Source: Silene noctiflora (taxonomy: Eukaryota; Streptophyta; Magnoliopsida; Caryophyllales; Caryophyllaceae). From it: a DNA stretch of 24,875 bases. How positions within the stretch are numbered: position 1 is the stretch's first letter; every line of letters starts with the position of its first letter. The stretch is taken from assembly GCA_009801015.1 (NCBI GenBank), contig VHZZ01002092.1, forward strand, positions 92,153 to 117,027. Direction: 5' to 3'. Made by a program: the position numbers and the translations under genes. The notes beneath the pieces were generated by a model. It was not told the origin of the DNA and did not search any database. It saw nothing but the letters and a program-made list of their open reading frames with translations. Positions 11,401 to 20,511 of the stretch are shown here, piece after piece.

Positions 11401-12043
11401 GACACTCCTTCATTGCTTCTTGGCGTAAGTTCCTTTCCTTAGCCAACATCATAAACATCGGGATATCATTTATTTTTTCAAGCTCAAAAGATGAATTATG
11501 GAGGTCAAGATACCCTTAACCCGCCTAAAAATATGATTTGGAAACATAGCTAAATATTGGAGGGTCAGACCTTTAGAAAAGATACCCGCGCAGTTTTCCT
11601 CTAAGGCGTGTAAGATCACTGAAATACCTATAACGCTAATGGCTGTCTGCGCGTAGACGCCCTTTTGAAGGGATTTTGCTCATTCCTATGGTTTACACAC
11701 AGACCGATCCCTTTTCAGAAAGACTTTATTTTCCTTAGTATTTGAGTAGTAGATTAAGGGGGTGAATCCCTTAATAATGTCTGTATGCAGCACGGCTCCC
11801 TGAGAAGAGTCAGTTTAATAGTAATAGCGTTAAAGTCGAGATGCGTGTGTCATAGGGTCCGACTCTTATGTAAGTGCTAACTCCGGATTTTTTTCTAAGG
11901 AAGGAATGTCAACTGAAGATTGCGTTTTTGCTTATTTTGAGCCCTCTGTTTATTCTTCTATACTACTCGCTTGTTTTAAACGTTAGATCCGAGCTATCGC
12001 GTAATGGGGTACCTTCCTCTGGCTAAGTCCATTTTAAGGACTT
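8420..12043. other. Intergenic spacer
   Basis: No recognisable gene. It holds block A copy 2 (8758-8784) and its companions at 8743-8753, 8838-8847 and 8884-8905. A plus-strand frame near 10380-10527 is Lys/Glu-rich without an ATG, and the minus-strand frames at 9606-9815 (no ATG) and 10875-11096 (ATG, 73 codons with a Phe-rich tail read from a purine-rich tract) are not convincing. No RNA gene, intron or promoter nonamer seen. Confidence 0.5.
8758..8784 (+). repeat. Degenerate dispersed repeat, block A copy 2
   Basis: Second copy of 312-344, lacking the 6-bp tandem duplication present there. The 10-mer GTCTCTTCGA follows in both copies (426-435 and 8838-8847). A weaker GTCACATA...CTAGAAAA pair comes next (733-751 and 8884-8905), giving three collinear matches with different spacing. 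Confidence 0.55.
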
Positions 12044-12241
12044 TCAAGGTGGTATCTTTGTTAATAATGTGCTCCCATCTTTTGTTAAAGAGAATCGAAC
12101 GTACGAAAAGAATTCTTCCGATTGCTGCACAATATTATCCGAGCTGAAATCCTTTATTCGGTTGGTACGTGAACGATTGAATTGAGACTGGTTGGCAACA
12201 TGACGTTCAATTAAAACATCTTTTTTTTCATCGGCATCCAT
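12044..12241 (-). CDS. Hypothetical ORF, 65 aa from ATG; frame open to about 12304
   Basis: Not recognised, but among the more protein-like frames in the window. From the ATG (12241-12239) it runs to TGA at 12044. The frame remains open upstream to about 12304, just after a TGA, and that extension is basic (RVFGPRRVGSKKQKAAG). The body has DADEKKD near its start, many Asn, Gln and Ser residues in the middle, and a mixed tail (SLTKDGSTLLTKIPP). There is no membrane segment. It could be a decayed piece of a longer charged protein such as a plasmid or transposon protein, but no diagnostic motif supports that. Chance remains a fair explanation. Confidence 0.18.
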   Translation of the reverse strand: MDADEKKDVLIERHVANQSQFNRSRTNRIKDFSSDNIVQQSEEFFSYVRFSLTKDGSTLLTKIPP

Positions 12242-12304
12242 TCCAGCTGCTTTTTGTTTCTTTGATCCCACTCTCCTCGGTCCGAAGACCCTGAAATTGG
12301 CATA

Positions 12305-13715
12305 TCATTAGGGAGAGTATGTTGGAGCAGCCCTCTCTATAACAAGTGGACTCGTAGCTCTCGCTATCGTTCAAGGCCCCTACATTAACCACTGCTACCC
12401 TCGAGTGTGTTCGCGCGCGTCAACAACTGGTTCAATTTCATGAAAAGAGAAGAAATGGGACTTCAAACCTTATGCTAATAGTTATGAAATGCGTTCAAAT
12501 TCTATTTACTACCAAAAAAGCCGGGTTTGGTCCATCCTTTCGTTGCAAATTGGGGAAAGAGACCAAAAAAAGTCTAATAGTCATGCGACTGCCTTACCTT
12601 AGCGATTCGACCGCCGCCCCCTATGTTCGTGCCCTTTCCTACCTTTATTATGGAGGCGCCCTTTAGTGGGACTTGAACAATCAAGGAGTGAAGCCCTTCT
12701 TATCTTTTTCTTATAGAAAGATATTCTCTTTCGGTTAAATCCTTCTTTTCTTCGACAGCTTCCGTAGTAAAAGAAGAGGGTCTTATAGTGTTATGGCAAG
12801 CTAAGCCATACGTGACAGCTGATGATGTTTAGTGTTGACAATGTGGTAAAAAGGTTTCCGATGAAACCATAGATGATTGTGGTTATGGCAAGTAAAGGAA
12901 CGAATTAAAAACGAGTTTAAGAAGTCAATTTCTCGACTTTACTAAACATGTAGAATGCATTTGAGTCTTGATTCCCTTTTCTTGACTGACTCACTTGTGG
13001 TCAAGCCGCAGTACGTACAGTGTCTACTCCTCTTCCCGTATCAGTTGCAATTGGCCCTATTTATCTCGGTTAAGATGCTACTATATCTAAGCATGCGACA
13101 GAACGCAGTTTAGTAGCTGGCTTTGGCGTTAGTGTCTTGTATTCTATTGTCAGTTATAAGTGCCAGTTATAAGATTTGGGAAAAAAAATCCCATTCTAAA
13201 TCTAAGTCAAAGGTTTTCCAGTGTGCAGTGTGCTTTTATGTGAGAAATGGTGGTCTTTTATCCCCTGAAGTCTCGTTTTTGCAATGAAAATCCCCGTTTT
13301 TGACAACAGATTCCATGCTTGATGGCTTGAAACCAAACTCTTTTCGGGGTCGATAAAGCCACTTCAGACTACCTTTTCGTCAAAAAAGTTTAATCAAAGC
13401 CGGGAAAACTTACTAAAGCGCTTTTGCCTTAATATCTTATAGGAATGGGGGATTCAAGGAAAACTATGGTTCCTATTCGCATCCATCCCATGCTCTTGCT
13501 TATAAATGGAATGCTTCTTCCTCCTTCTATGGTAGCGGCTAGAAAGACGCTACGCCGCTATAACAACTAAAAAAAGAAGAAGAAGAGATCTTACTCTTTG
13601 TTGACTTGGATTACTTAGTCTTGCTTTTCGCGCGTAGGGAATCGAAATTATGAGCTCTCGCGCAGCTCCCTAACCAATGAGCGGCATTCACGGTACCTGG
13701 TTATCATGTGACTTT
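12305..13715. other. Intergenic spacer
   Basis: No recognisable gene. The 64-codon ATG frame at 12472-12666 shows no motif. Contains the second TCTCGCTATCGTTC (12359-12372), an exact CAGTTATAAG pair with a 3-bp spacer (13151-13160, 13164-13173), and a CAGTGTG tandem pair (13219-13232). Confidence 0.5.
12359..12372 (+). repeat. 14-bp dispersed repeat, copy 2
   Basis: Exact match to 7127-7140 in the same orientation. Confidence 0.6.
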
Positions 13716-13741
13716 CCCTGATGCCAGACCCTGATGCCAGA
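13716..13741 (+). repeat. 13-bp tandem doublet
   Basis: CCCTGATGCCAGA occurs twice in tandem (13716-13728, 13729-13741). The second copy supplies the ATG of the frame at 13734. The first copy carries an equivalent ATG at 13721, which is in a different frame because the unit length is 13. Confidence 0.9.
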
Positions 13742-13994
13742 GAGTTTCATTTTTATCGGCTGGTTCCCGGATCGTGCGACCCGTGCAAACCCATGCACTT
13801 ATGAACGGAGCTTGCTCACAACCTTCCCGTTAAAAGGCCTGAGTCCAGAAAACAAAGCCATTCTGCTCAGGAATGCTAGAAAACTGGTAATGAATCCTAG
13901 GAAGAAGTGTACATTGTACATAAGGGCTATTGTACGGGTCCCTGAGCTCAAAAAAGCAGCTCTTTCTCCCCTTTGTCCGAACCATCCACAGTAA
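13734..13994 (+). CDS. Hypothetical ORF, 86 aa
   Basis: Not recognised. ATG to TAA, with the start inside a 13-bp tandem doublet. The protein is basic and proline-containing: RATRANP near residue 12-18, a Lys/Arg-rich centre (RNARKLVMNPRKKC), and a Pro-rich end. The frame of the 122-codon ORF at 14027 opens only six bases after this stop. The two could therefore be pieces of one older frame split by a frameshift, though I see no sequence homology to prove it. A competing ATG frame on the opposite strand (13799-14050, 83 codons) has a hydrophobic stretch over residues about 42-67 and overlaps most of this one, so the coding strand is uncertain. Confidence 0.17.
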   Translation: MPESFIFIGWFPDRATRANPCTYERSLLTTFPLKGLSPENKAILLRNARKLVMNPRKKCTLYIRAIVRVPELKKAALSPLCPNHPQ

Positions 13995-14026
13995 GGTAAT
14001 TCATTCATCTTGATTTGACGAAAAGA

Positions 14027-14395
14027 ATGCGGAGGATAGGCCGATTTCATGGATTGGTTGGTCCCTATGGAAAAGCTCGATCCTATGGTATAGGAGCATA
14101 TCTCGAACTCCCTGGTTCACCTCATATGGCTACGAAGCAAGTTGAGCCTCTACTGCATAGACGAGGCGAGCCAGAGCTGCTAAGGTTTATCACGCAACTG
14201 CCCTTTACGACTAGAAAAGAAGTATTCAATACCCTGAAGAAAGTCCTACCCCCTGGAATGGTTTCACTCACTTTCCTTTCCATCATCAAGGTCTGCCCTG
14301 TCCGTTGCATCAACCAACGACGTTCGGATCAGCGCCAGTCGCTTGAATTGCACTTTCTTGTGGAAGCCCTTATTTTTCATGCTAATATTTTATGA
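14027..14395 (+). CDS. Hypothetical ORF, 122 aa, longest ATG frame in the window
   Basis: Not recognised. An in-frame TTG lies four codons upstream; I choose the ATG at 14027. The N-terminus is basic (MRRIGRFHGLVGPYGKARSYG), followed by a Gly/Pro-containing region, a charged segment (HRRGEPELLRFI), a helix-like stretch (TRKEVFNTLKKVLPPGMV) and a Cys/Arg-rich part (KVCPVRCINQRRSDQRQ). There are no membrane segments or polymerase, nuclease or ribosomal-protein signatures. I compared it mentally with mitovirus polymerase and maturase motifs and found no match. It would pass a 100-codon cut-off and so be labelled an orf in many plant mitochondrial annotations. A promoter-like CATAAGAGA lies 57 bp downstream, not upstream. 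Chance length is possible. Confidence 0.25.
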   Translation: MRRIGRFHGLVGPYGKARSYGIGAYLELPGSPHMATKQVEPLLHRRGEPELLRFITQLPFTTRKEVFNTLKKVLPPGMVSLTFLSIIKVCPVRCINQRRSDQRQSLELHFLVEALIFHANIL

Positions 14396-14451
14396 ATCCA
14401 ACTGGAAAATCAGATCTGAGAGAAGGGTCTTAATTTCAGGGCGAAAGAGCA

Positions 14452-14460
14452 CATAAGAGA
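14452..14460 (+). promoter_or_regulatory. Promoter-like CATAAGAGA, weaker candidate
   Basis: Exact match to the eudicot mitochondrial promoter nonamer CRTAAGAGA. The upstream 20 bp (TTTCAGGGCGAAAGAG region) is not AT-rich as in strong promoters, so this may be a chance match. It points right, into DNA with no called gene for over 1 kb. Confidence 0.25.
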
Positions 14461-14790
14461 AAAAAAGCGGGGGCTGGGTATAAAGTAGCGTGCTTATTCT
14501 ATCTTGGGCTGCTAAAATCCGATTGAGTAGCAACCATCTTAGCAAGCTCCTTCTAATTAGGGGGTGCAGCTCAAATAAAAGTCTGATCGTATTATAAAAA
14601 AAAAAGAAGCAATAGAAATCTAGAATATTAAAGCAATTTACAACACGATAATGTGTGAAAATAGGTACTAAAGTGAGACGAGGCAAGGCCGAAGAGTCCG
14701 TACCTCAATATGGCAAAACTACTCATCCCATATACCGCAAAGCCATTGGAAAAAGTTAGTCAAAGCCGAGACAGAACCAGCTTTTCACTA

Positions 14791-14840
14791 GGAAACGCAC
14801 TTTTCAAGTGCACTTTTGACCAAACCCCCCTTTTGGGGGG
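14791..14840 (+). repeat. Imperfect direct repeat plus perfect C6-T4-G6 hairpin
   Basis: GCACTTTT occurs twice 13 bp apart (14798-14805 and 14811-14818 cover most of it), overlapping the 10-bp palindrome AAGTGCACTT (14806-14815). It is followed by a perfect hairpin: CCCCCC (14825-14830), loop TTTT, GGGGGG (14835-14840). The six G-C pairs make a stable short stem. In plant mitochondria, stem-loops often protect RNA 3' ends, but no transcript source is identified here. Confidence 0.6.
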
Positions 14841-15717
14841 ATGAACTGTGAGATTGCACCTTGCTTAGCGCTAAATTAGCCGAAACCCAGACTTGTGAAA
14901 GCCATGGACTGAGTCGTCACGTTGATAAAACTCCAGTTGATTCGGGACGGGTACGCGAGGAATGCCTGTTGGGGCACAGTTGATCGAGTACTTACGCGGG
15001 TAGTTAGTTATGGATGAATGAGAAGAATCAAGAGCTCTTGCTGTTGATGGAAACCTGGGCCCCTTTATAAATATATATTGTAGTTACTTCCTCAGAGATA
15101 GAAAAGGAAGGAAAAGAGCACAGTCCTGTTTTAAAAAGGGGTTGGCTAGAAGATGAACCGTATCACTGGGCATTGATTTCTTAACGGGATCATCAAATTA
15201 AGAACTAGATTTACGGTCCAAAGGAGGGTCCTTTTATCTACCTTCGAATGACGGACAGTTGACCCGAAGTGGCGGCTTTTTTACACGTAGGATTAAATCG
15301 CAGTACTGAACGAAAGGATGAAGTGAAGTAGAAGCAGTTTATAGCGAGCCCTTTACTGAACTAAGTTAAAGGTTTTAAGTAATTCTTTGAATATGAGAAT
15401 TTCTCGTATCACGTAAGTCAAACCAAAGAAAGTCCGCCCTGCAACAACGTATACGTTAGAATCAGGTCTTCTGACGAAGGGAACCCGACCTGGAAGAATA
15501 CCTTAAGGGCAAGACATGCATTGACCGTTGACTACAGCAAAGAAAAATGAATTTCGAAATCTCAAAGAAAAGCTGCAATGTTTCAAAGAAGATTGCCCAG
15601 CTCCACCTATCCGTGCTGTGGTCGAAGACAAATCATATGAGAAAGCCTTTATCTCAGCCACGCACGACAGAGGTCGAGTCTGATTAAACGTAGGTCCCAT
15701 CCATTTCGAATAAAACG

Positions 15718-15945
15718 ATGAGCTTTCTTGGACAATCTTACCTAATCATGTATAGACCTAAAGAGTCTTTGATTGAAAGAAAGGTCCGGGGGGATGAACA
15801 GTATCACCGCTCAAACCAGTCAAGTTCAGTTCAGTACCAGAAAAGACCACGTACCCTCTTCTTATTGTTAGCGTCACCAACAAGAGGACTTCGCCAGGGT
15901 CACAAAAGAAATCGCCGCGTGCATGAAAAATTTAATTTAAACTAA
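15718..15945 (+). CDS. Hypothetical ORF, 75 aa, basic
   Basis: Not recognised. ATG to TAA. The first 16 residues are mildly hydrophobic, and the rest is strongly basic and Ser/Gln-rich, with several Arg/Lys clusters toward the end (TRGLRQGHKRNRRVHEK). There is no membrane segment or known motif. The stop lies about 20 bp before the best promoter candidate in the window. Around its codons 25-31, the sequence GGGGGGATGAAC also occurs at the hairpin near 14835, and GATGAACAGTATCAC resembles 15151-15165, so part of the frame is built from locally repeated spacer. That lowers the likelihood that it is a gene. Confidence 0.12.
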   Translation: MSFLGQSYLIMYRPKESLIERKVRGDEQYHRSNQSSSVQYQKRPRTLFLLLASPTRGLRQGHKRNRRVHEKFNLN

Positions 15946-15965
15946 ACTTGTCTATAAGACTTTTT

Positions 15966-15974
15966 CATAAGAGA
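15966..15974 (+). promoter_or_regulatory. Promoter-like CATAAGAGA, best candidate
   Basis: Exact CRTAAGAGA nonamer, the core of eudicot mitochondrial promoters recognised by phage-type RNA polymerases. The 35 bp upstream (from about 15930) are clearly AT-rich (AATTTAAACTAAACTTG and a T5 tract), as expected of functional sites. Initiation normally occurs within or just after the nonamer. An ATG begins at the very next base (15975) and opens a 20-codon frame ending at TGA 16035-16037, which would be nearly leaderless if transcribed. Whether it is active cannot be told from sequence. Confidence 0.4.
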
Positions 15975-17480
15975 ATGAGAAAAAATTTGAGTATTATAGC
16001 CTTTCCTTTTCCGATTGCCCGCCTGAATAAGACATGACCCTGTGGCTTCACCCCCTAACTGCTAAGGCGGATTCAACTGGCACATCTGATTAAGCCAACC
16101 TATTTCCTATTTGAATTATTTGAATTAGGTTTTTCGGGGGAGAATTTCCTTTCATACGGTTAAAATAGCTAGAGCATAAGGCATAGGGAAAGAATGCTAT
16201 ATATAACTTATAGTTAAGCGAGGGACTCCTCCTTTGTTTACTGTTCTGTCCAATCACAGGAGTAAGATCTATTCTTGGTTCCCGAGATTGGTCTTTGTCT
16301 TTCGAGCCAAATGAAGGCCACGATTTCTTTTAGCGATTCACACAAAAATCGTAATAGAGCTCTATTTCTAAATAAATATCGAATTGGAAAATCTCGTCTT
16401 ATGCGATATTGGTCCCTCACTTCATACTCTTAATACTTTAGAACGTGAATTAACTGTACTCGTCAATAAAGCAACTCTGCTAGCTCCCTTTCTTTTGAAC
16501 AAGTCCACTCGAGCTCCTGCTTGTTTGGTGGGAAGCTTTCATTTAAATTTAAAAGGAAAGTCTAAGGTAGATTCCACTGAAATCATTTAACTTCATCTGA
16601 CTCACGCTCAAGTAATTTAATAGTCTTGGTCATTCTTTCTTATTTTCTTTCTGGAGTCTGCTAGCGCATTCTTCTCCCCCTTACTAGAAGAGATCATTAC
16701 ATATATAAAGGAAGGTAAAGGGTAGTAGGTCGTCGAGCTTGGACCCCGCCGAACCTTTTTTCCTTGTTACTTGCTTTCTTGTCCTTTATCTTTGAACGAA
16801 GATGCTTCGACTAACAAAGGAAAGGAAGTCAGGGCCGCCAGTTGATAGAATTCTTGCTCCTAAGGAAGAATATGAATCCGCGTAACACAGGCTTTCTTCC
16901 TATATTATAAACTTCTCTTTCTCCTTTTAAAATCTTATCACTGCTGGTAAATCGGACGCCCAAGGGTTCTCATTGAAGAAAATTCATCCATGGTGAGGAA
17001 TGTCTCGATAAGGTTCTAACCGGTCTTGAATGCTACTACGCACAATGGAATGCATATTTTAATAGGGGCCATCCTTATTACCTACTTTGAGCCTCGCCTT
17101 AATATCTCATGCTACGTTTGGAAGCTTCTTATCGAGGCATATAAAGAAAGGCAGCTTGCTATAAAGAGCTTGATAGGATAGCTTCGAGCTAACCCAAGCA
17201 GGTCAGTTTCGTCAGGAGAAGCTTTTTTAAGACTTCTTTAAATGAGCAGGTTAGCGACAGCCAGTTCACCGTTCCACGGGGCCAACTCGACCATCTTATA
17301 TTATAGCTTATAGGAAGGCCTGGTTCACTCTACTCTATAGTAATATTATATCAGTATGAGCTTTTCAAACGGGCCCATAGATAGAGTGACTTTCCTGTTT
17401 TGAAGCATATAGAGAGATTCTAAATTAAGGTTTCTCGGAGGAGGTCCAGGAGAGTACTTTGGCTTGAACTTGGTTTTAAG

Positions 17481-17496
17481 AGCCGATCCTTCGGCT
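17481..17496. repeat. Perfect 6-bp hairpin
   Basis: AGCCGA (17481-17486), loop TCCT, TCGGCT (17491-17496), extendable by one G-T pair. Short; no role assigned. Confidence 0.5.
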
Positions 17497-17647
17497 TGCC
17501 TTCTATAGTAGGTTGACATTTGTTCATGCAAGATCTATTAGAGGGGATTTATCCTTTTGTTGGTTGAAACAAAGCACGCGGTATTGGGTTCTCCTAGCTT
17601 GAAAGCAGTTCTGAGAGGGAGGACACTCGCGGCGCAGACATCATCTA

Positions 17648-17671
17648 CCAAGGCAATACCCAAGGCAATAC
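17648..17671 (+). repeat. 12-bp tandem doublet
   Basis: CCAAGGCAATAC occurs twice in tandem (17648-17659, 17660-17671), followed by CAATG. Another perfect doublet of the class seen at 2641 and 13716. Confidence 0.9.
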
Positions 17672-18953
17672 CAATGAGTAAATATTTCCAAACCTTTCAT
17701 TACTAATAAAAAAACGTCAAATTGTTATGCGCCCCAAAGTCAAAAAGCAAAAGTCCTAGTCATAAAAATTGAGAAAAGTGATGGGATTCTCTGAATTGTA
17801 CAGAGTCTGTTATTACATGAACTACTATATCCAGATATTGAGTGAAAGGGTCGGAGTAAACAACCAGTTTTCCTTTGAGATTGTAATAGGCCTTTCCCCC
17901 TGTACACTTGCTTTGTAATGATAATGTAAGCTTCTAAGTTATGTTGAGGATGTTTGAACGAGCTCGCAGTCTATTGCCAAATGGCGATTTCTGCACCTTT
18001 TAAATTTGGAGTAGCTTTTATAGGCCGCATCTCAGAGAGTCCAGCCCACGCGGATGCGTACTTAACTTTATATAATATAATAAAAAATCTTTTTGTCTAG
18101 TGACGTGGTAGTTCTTATGTTGGAGCATCAAAACCTCTGCTTTTGGTTTTGTAAGAGCGTCCGTCCCGCTCTGGCGAGGTGGGCAATTTGAATCTCATTC
18201 TTTTGGCTTTCGCTTGTTATCATCCCCGATCGATCTATACTTCTATAATAACTAAAAAAAGAGAATAGTAAGTCACTAGATTCATTTAGCTCATTCCCCC
18301 CAAAACCCGGAATCCCGCGGTCACGAGAGCCCCTTAATGATACCTGTACTTTGCGAGCGATTCTTTGACAGGGTCCGTGTTTGGTAGGTATATTTATCAT
18401 GAATCTTTCAATAAATTCCCGGAAAATTGGCTTTTCTTGTTGGGCTTGGAATGATGATATGGTGGTAACCGCCCATTCTCGAGCATTGACACACCTTAGC
18501 TTGTAGCATCCTTAGATGTCTTTTACCTTACTCCTTGTCCTTTAATAATGAGGATGTAAAAGAGTAAATGGTGTACCCACACACGACTAGCAAGATCACT
18601 TTAGGGTCTGGTTGTAAGTGCTAGCGATTTCTCGAGAGTCCACAAAAAAGGTAAACAGCTGACTTATTAACAATTTTTAATTATGATCCCTATTTTAAAG
18701 TACTAAACGATTTTCTAATCCTTTGCCCGAATATAATAGTTAGCCTCGTTTTACTTTACTACGTAATGATACGGTGAAAAAGATCAAACCTCTATCTGCC
18801 CGGTCTAACTTCATTCAAGACGAAGACGTTCCCGCTTCGGCTGATCCTGGTAGCCTTGGCTGATCGTGGAAAGGGTATCGCCGAATAAACATACAAAAAG
18901 AGCGATTAATCCTCGGCTCAAGGAGGTTGGCGTTGACACAGTCTGGGTTTCTG

Positions 18954-19320
18954 AAAAAAAAAAAAGATTCCTTAATAACATAATATTATATATTTATAAA
19001 GGAGTCCAATTCATACGATTTAGACACAAAAGACGATGAAGAAGGTCGTGTTTACTGATGATATAATTGGGAAATTTCCCCGCCTTTAACTTAGGAATGG
19101 GATCTTTTTCTTTTAAAAATTACATAAAAAAGGCTCGAGTAGTCAACAATATCTACCATATATAAAAAGAGATTGCGAGTAATTCGATCCATTATAAAAA
19201 AGCTATACACTAGTTATCTTATATATTATAATTAGATTCATTCTTATATTACGAGCCTATAAGAAAGAAAATTAATCTAATAGGACATCGAATAAAAGTA
19301 TAAGGGTATTCGGGATCACT
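18954..19320. other. AT-rich island
   Basis: Starts with an A12 run (18954-18965) and contains the perfect palindrome ATAATATTAT (18980-18989) plus long AT-only patches around 18978-19000 and 19188-19235. Stops are dense in all frames. It could be an old AT-rich insertion or simply low-complexity spacer; I see no iterated motif that would mark an origin. Confidence 0.4.
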
Positions 19321-19331
19321 AGGCTAACTAA

Positions 19332-19451
19332 CAGATAAAGCATATCATACTGAAGCCTGAGGTACACCGGATGCATATGCAGCTCAATAAACAGGTGGAT
19401 CTCTTTACTAAAGCAGAAAAAAGGTGCTTCATTTTCCATGTTCATCTATAG
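19332..19451 (+). pseudogene. Possible Ty1/copia RNase H C-terminal relic
   Basis: A 39-codon open frame, bounded by TAA just upstream and TAG at 19449-19451, contains KHI near its start and QVDLFTKA at 19392-19415. In Ty1/copia polyproteins the RNase H domain ends with KHI, then a segment of about 25-30 residues, then Q(L/V)AD(L/I)FTK(A/P)L followed by Phe-containing residues and a KLG-like end. Here KHI and QVDLFTKA are in the same frame and order. The Ala codon of QVAD is missing (a 3-base deletion) and the intervening segment is short (15 residues). The tail EKRCFIFHVHL has Phe roughly where the family has it. No integrase, reverse transcriptase or LTR was recognised on either side. If real, it is a fragment of a nuclear retrotransposon captured by the mitochondrion. 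Chance similarity over so few residues remains possible. Confidence 0.35.
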
Positions 19452-20511
19452 GGGGACTTTCTCCAGCTACCATTGAAGTTCCGCCTAAACATACCAAGGA
19501 GGGCTATCTTTAAAGAGGAATCTTTCATTCCACCTGTTACACCCCTTACCTATCGAATCCATTAAAACAACTAAACAGTTAATTAAAAGCGTCTTACACG
19601 GACAAAGCATATTGCGGTAAGACCTTCACAGCTCACCAACTTAAAAAACTAACGGGGTCAGTCTTAGTAGCTTCTATGGGTCCCCCGTTCTTCCAGAGTA
19701 TAGTAGCAAATAGCTACTGGTTATAAGAATGTCATCTCCTAGATATGTTGTAATTAGAACACATCTAGTCTCGAGGAACAATCAAATACCGGTTACTTGG
19801 GCATAAGCTTCCTATAGTATAGACAAGTTGAATGATCCTAACAAAAAGAAGTCACTTAAGTAAATAACTACTTTTGCCACTCTAATGGCTTCTAGCGGTG
19901 AAGCGCCTTATAATGCAGTCGGGGAATTCCTTTTTAGAGTAGTCTAATGGAAAGAAAACGCGACACTCCATGGTAGTATGGTCTCGACCTACCGCCCTTT
20001 AACTTTAGATTGAGTTTTGAGTATCAGGCCTATACTGATATAACATAGAATATAAGTCTAAGTTAAGTACCACCCCCGACATCGGTTGGGGAAAAGATCA
20101 ACAAGAGAGACCATTTCAATACGGATTCGTAGGGTTATAAGACAGGATCCATGTCGCTACGAGTGATAGCTCTGAGCATGAGGTGCAACTTTTCTATCCC
20201 CTATAGAATGACATCACTCTCCTCGGAAAGCAGCAAAGCCTTAGACAAAATTTTTATCAGCCGCAAAATCAATTACGCATCTTTGTTGTGGGTTTTGGAA
20301 AAACCTGCCTCGAAATGATAAACAAAGAAATGTAGATTAAAGTTCTTAAAGCAACTTTTGAGCAAGATAGAGTGATGCCGTAGTGCTACTCTAATAGAAT
20401 CTCCTATTGATAGCTCAGCCAACACTGACAATAAGACTTTTTAGGTAAAAGCGTTCTATAAAGCGTAGGTGCGTACATGAGTTAGGAGAGCAGCTAGTCC
20501 AGCTCCTGTTT
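19452..20511. other. Intergenic spacer
   Basis: No recognisable gene, RNA gene, promoter nonamer or repeat. All frames are broken by frequent stops. No LTR-like structure follows the copia-like relic. Confidence 0.5.

Larger units (their letters stand above)
14396..15717. other. Intergenic spacer with hairpin
   Basis: No gene recognised. A minus-strand frame at 14390-14686 is open and hydrophobic only because the plus strand is A-rich, and it lacks an ATG. Contains a promoter-like nonamer (14452-14460) and the hairpin at 14825-14840. A plus-strand frame near 15550-15680 translates to charged residues and is interrupted by a stop; it resembles no family I can name. Confidence 0.5.
16038..18953. 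other. Intergenic spacer downstream of the promoter candidate
   Basis: No recognisable gene. The open frame at 16384-16590 starts at TTG and its longer frame is interrupted by a stop upstream. Minus-strand frames at 16238-16420, 17346-17531 and 18128-18400 show no motif. Includes a 12-bp tandem doublet (17648-17671) and a hairpin at 17481-17496. No group II intron domain, tRNA or rRNA sequence found. Confidence 0.5.

Noticed and set aside
12667..12690. tRNA T-arm-like string on the minus strand (GTTCAAGTCC)
   Set aside because: The flanking bases do not form the five-pair T stem, and no anticodon or acceptor stem is found at the expected distance.
14027..14395. Possible mitovirus-type RNA polymerase fragment
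   Set aside because: The conserved polymerase motifs, including the GDD core, are absent; a GK-containing string alone is not diagnostic.
14390..14686. 98-codon hydrophobic minus-strand frame
   Set aside because: Begins at TTG with no ATG; hydrophobicity comes from T-rich codons including a Phe run read from an A-run.
15149..15170. GAACCGTA on the plus strand, considered as a reversed domain V end
   Set aside because: The partner half with GAGC and the conserved bulge is missing within 40 bp.
16384..16590. 68-codon plus-strand frame downstream of the promoter candidate
   Set aside because: TTG start, interrupted by a stop immediately upstream, and no recognisable motif.
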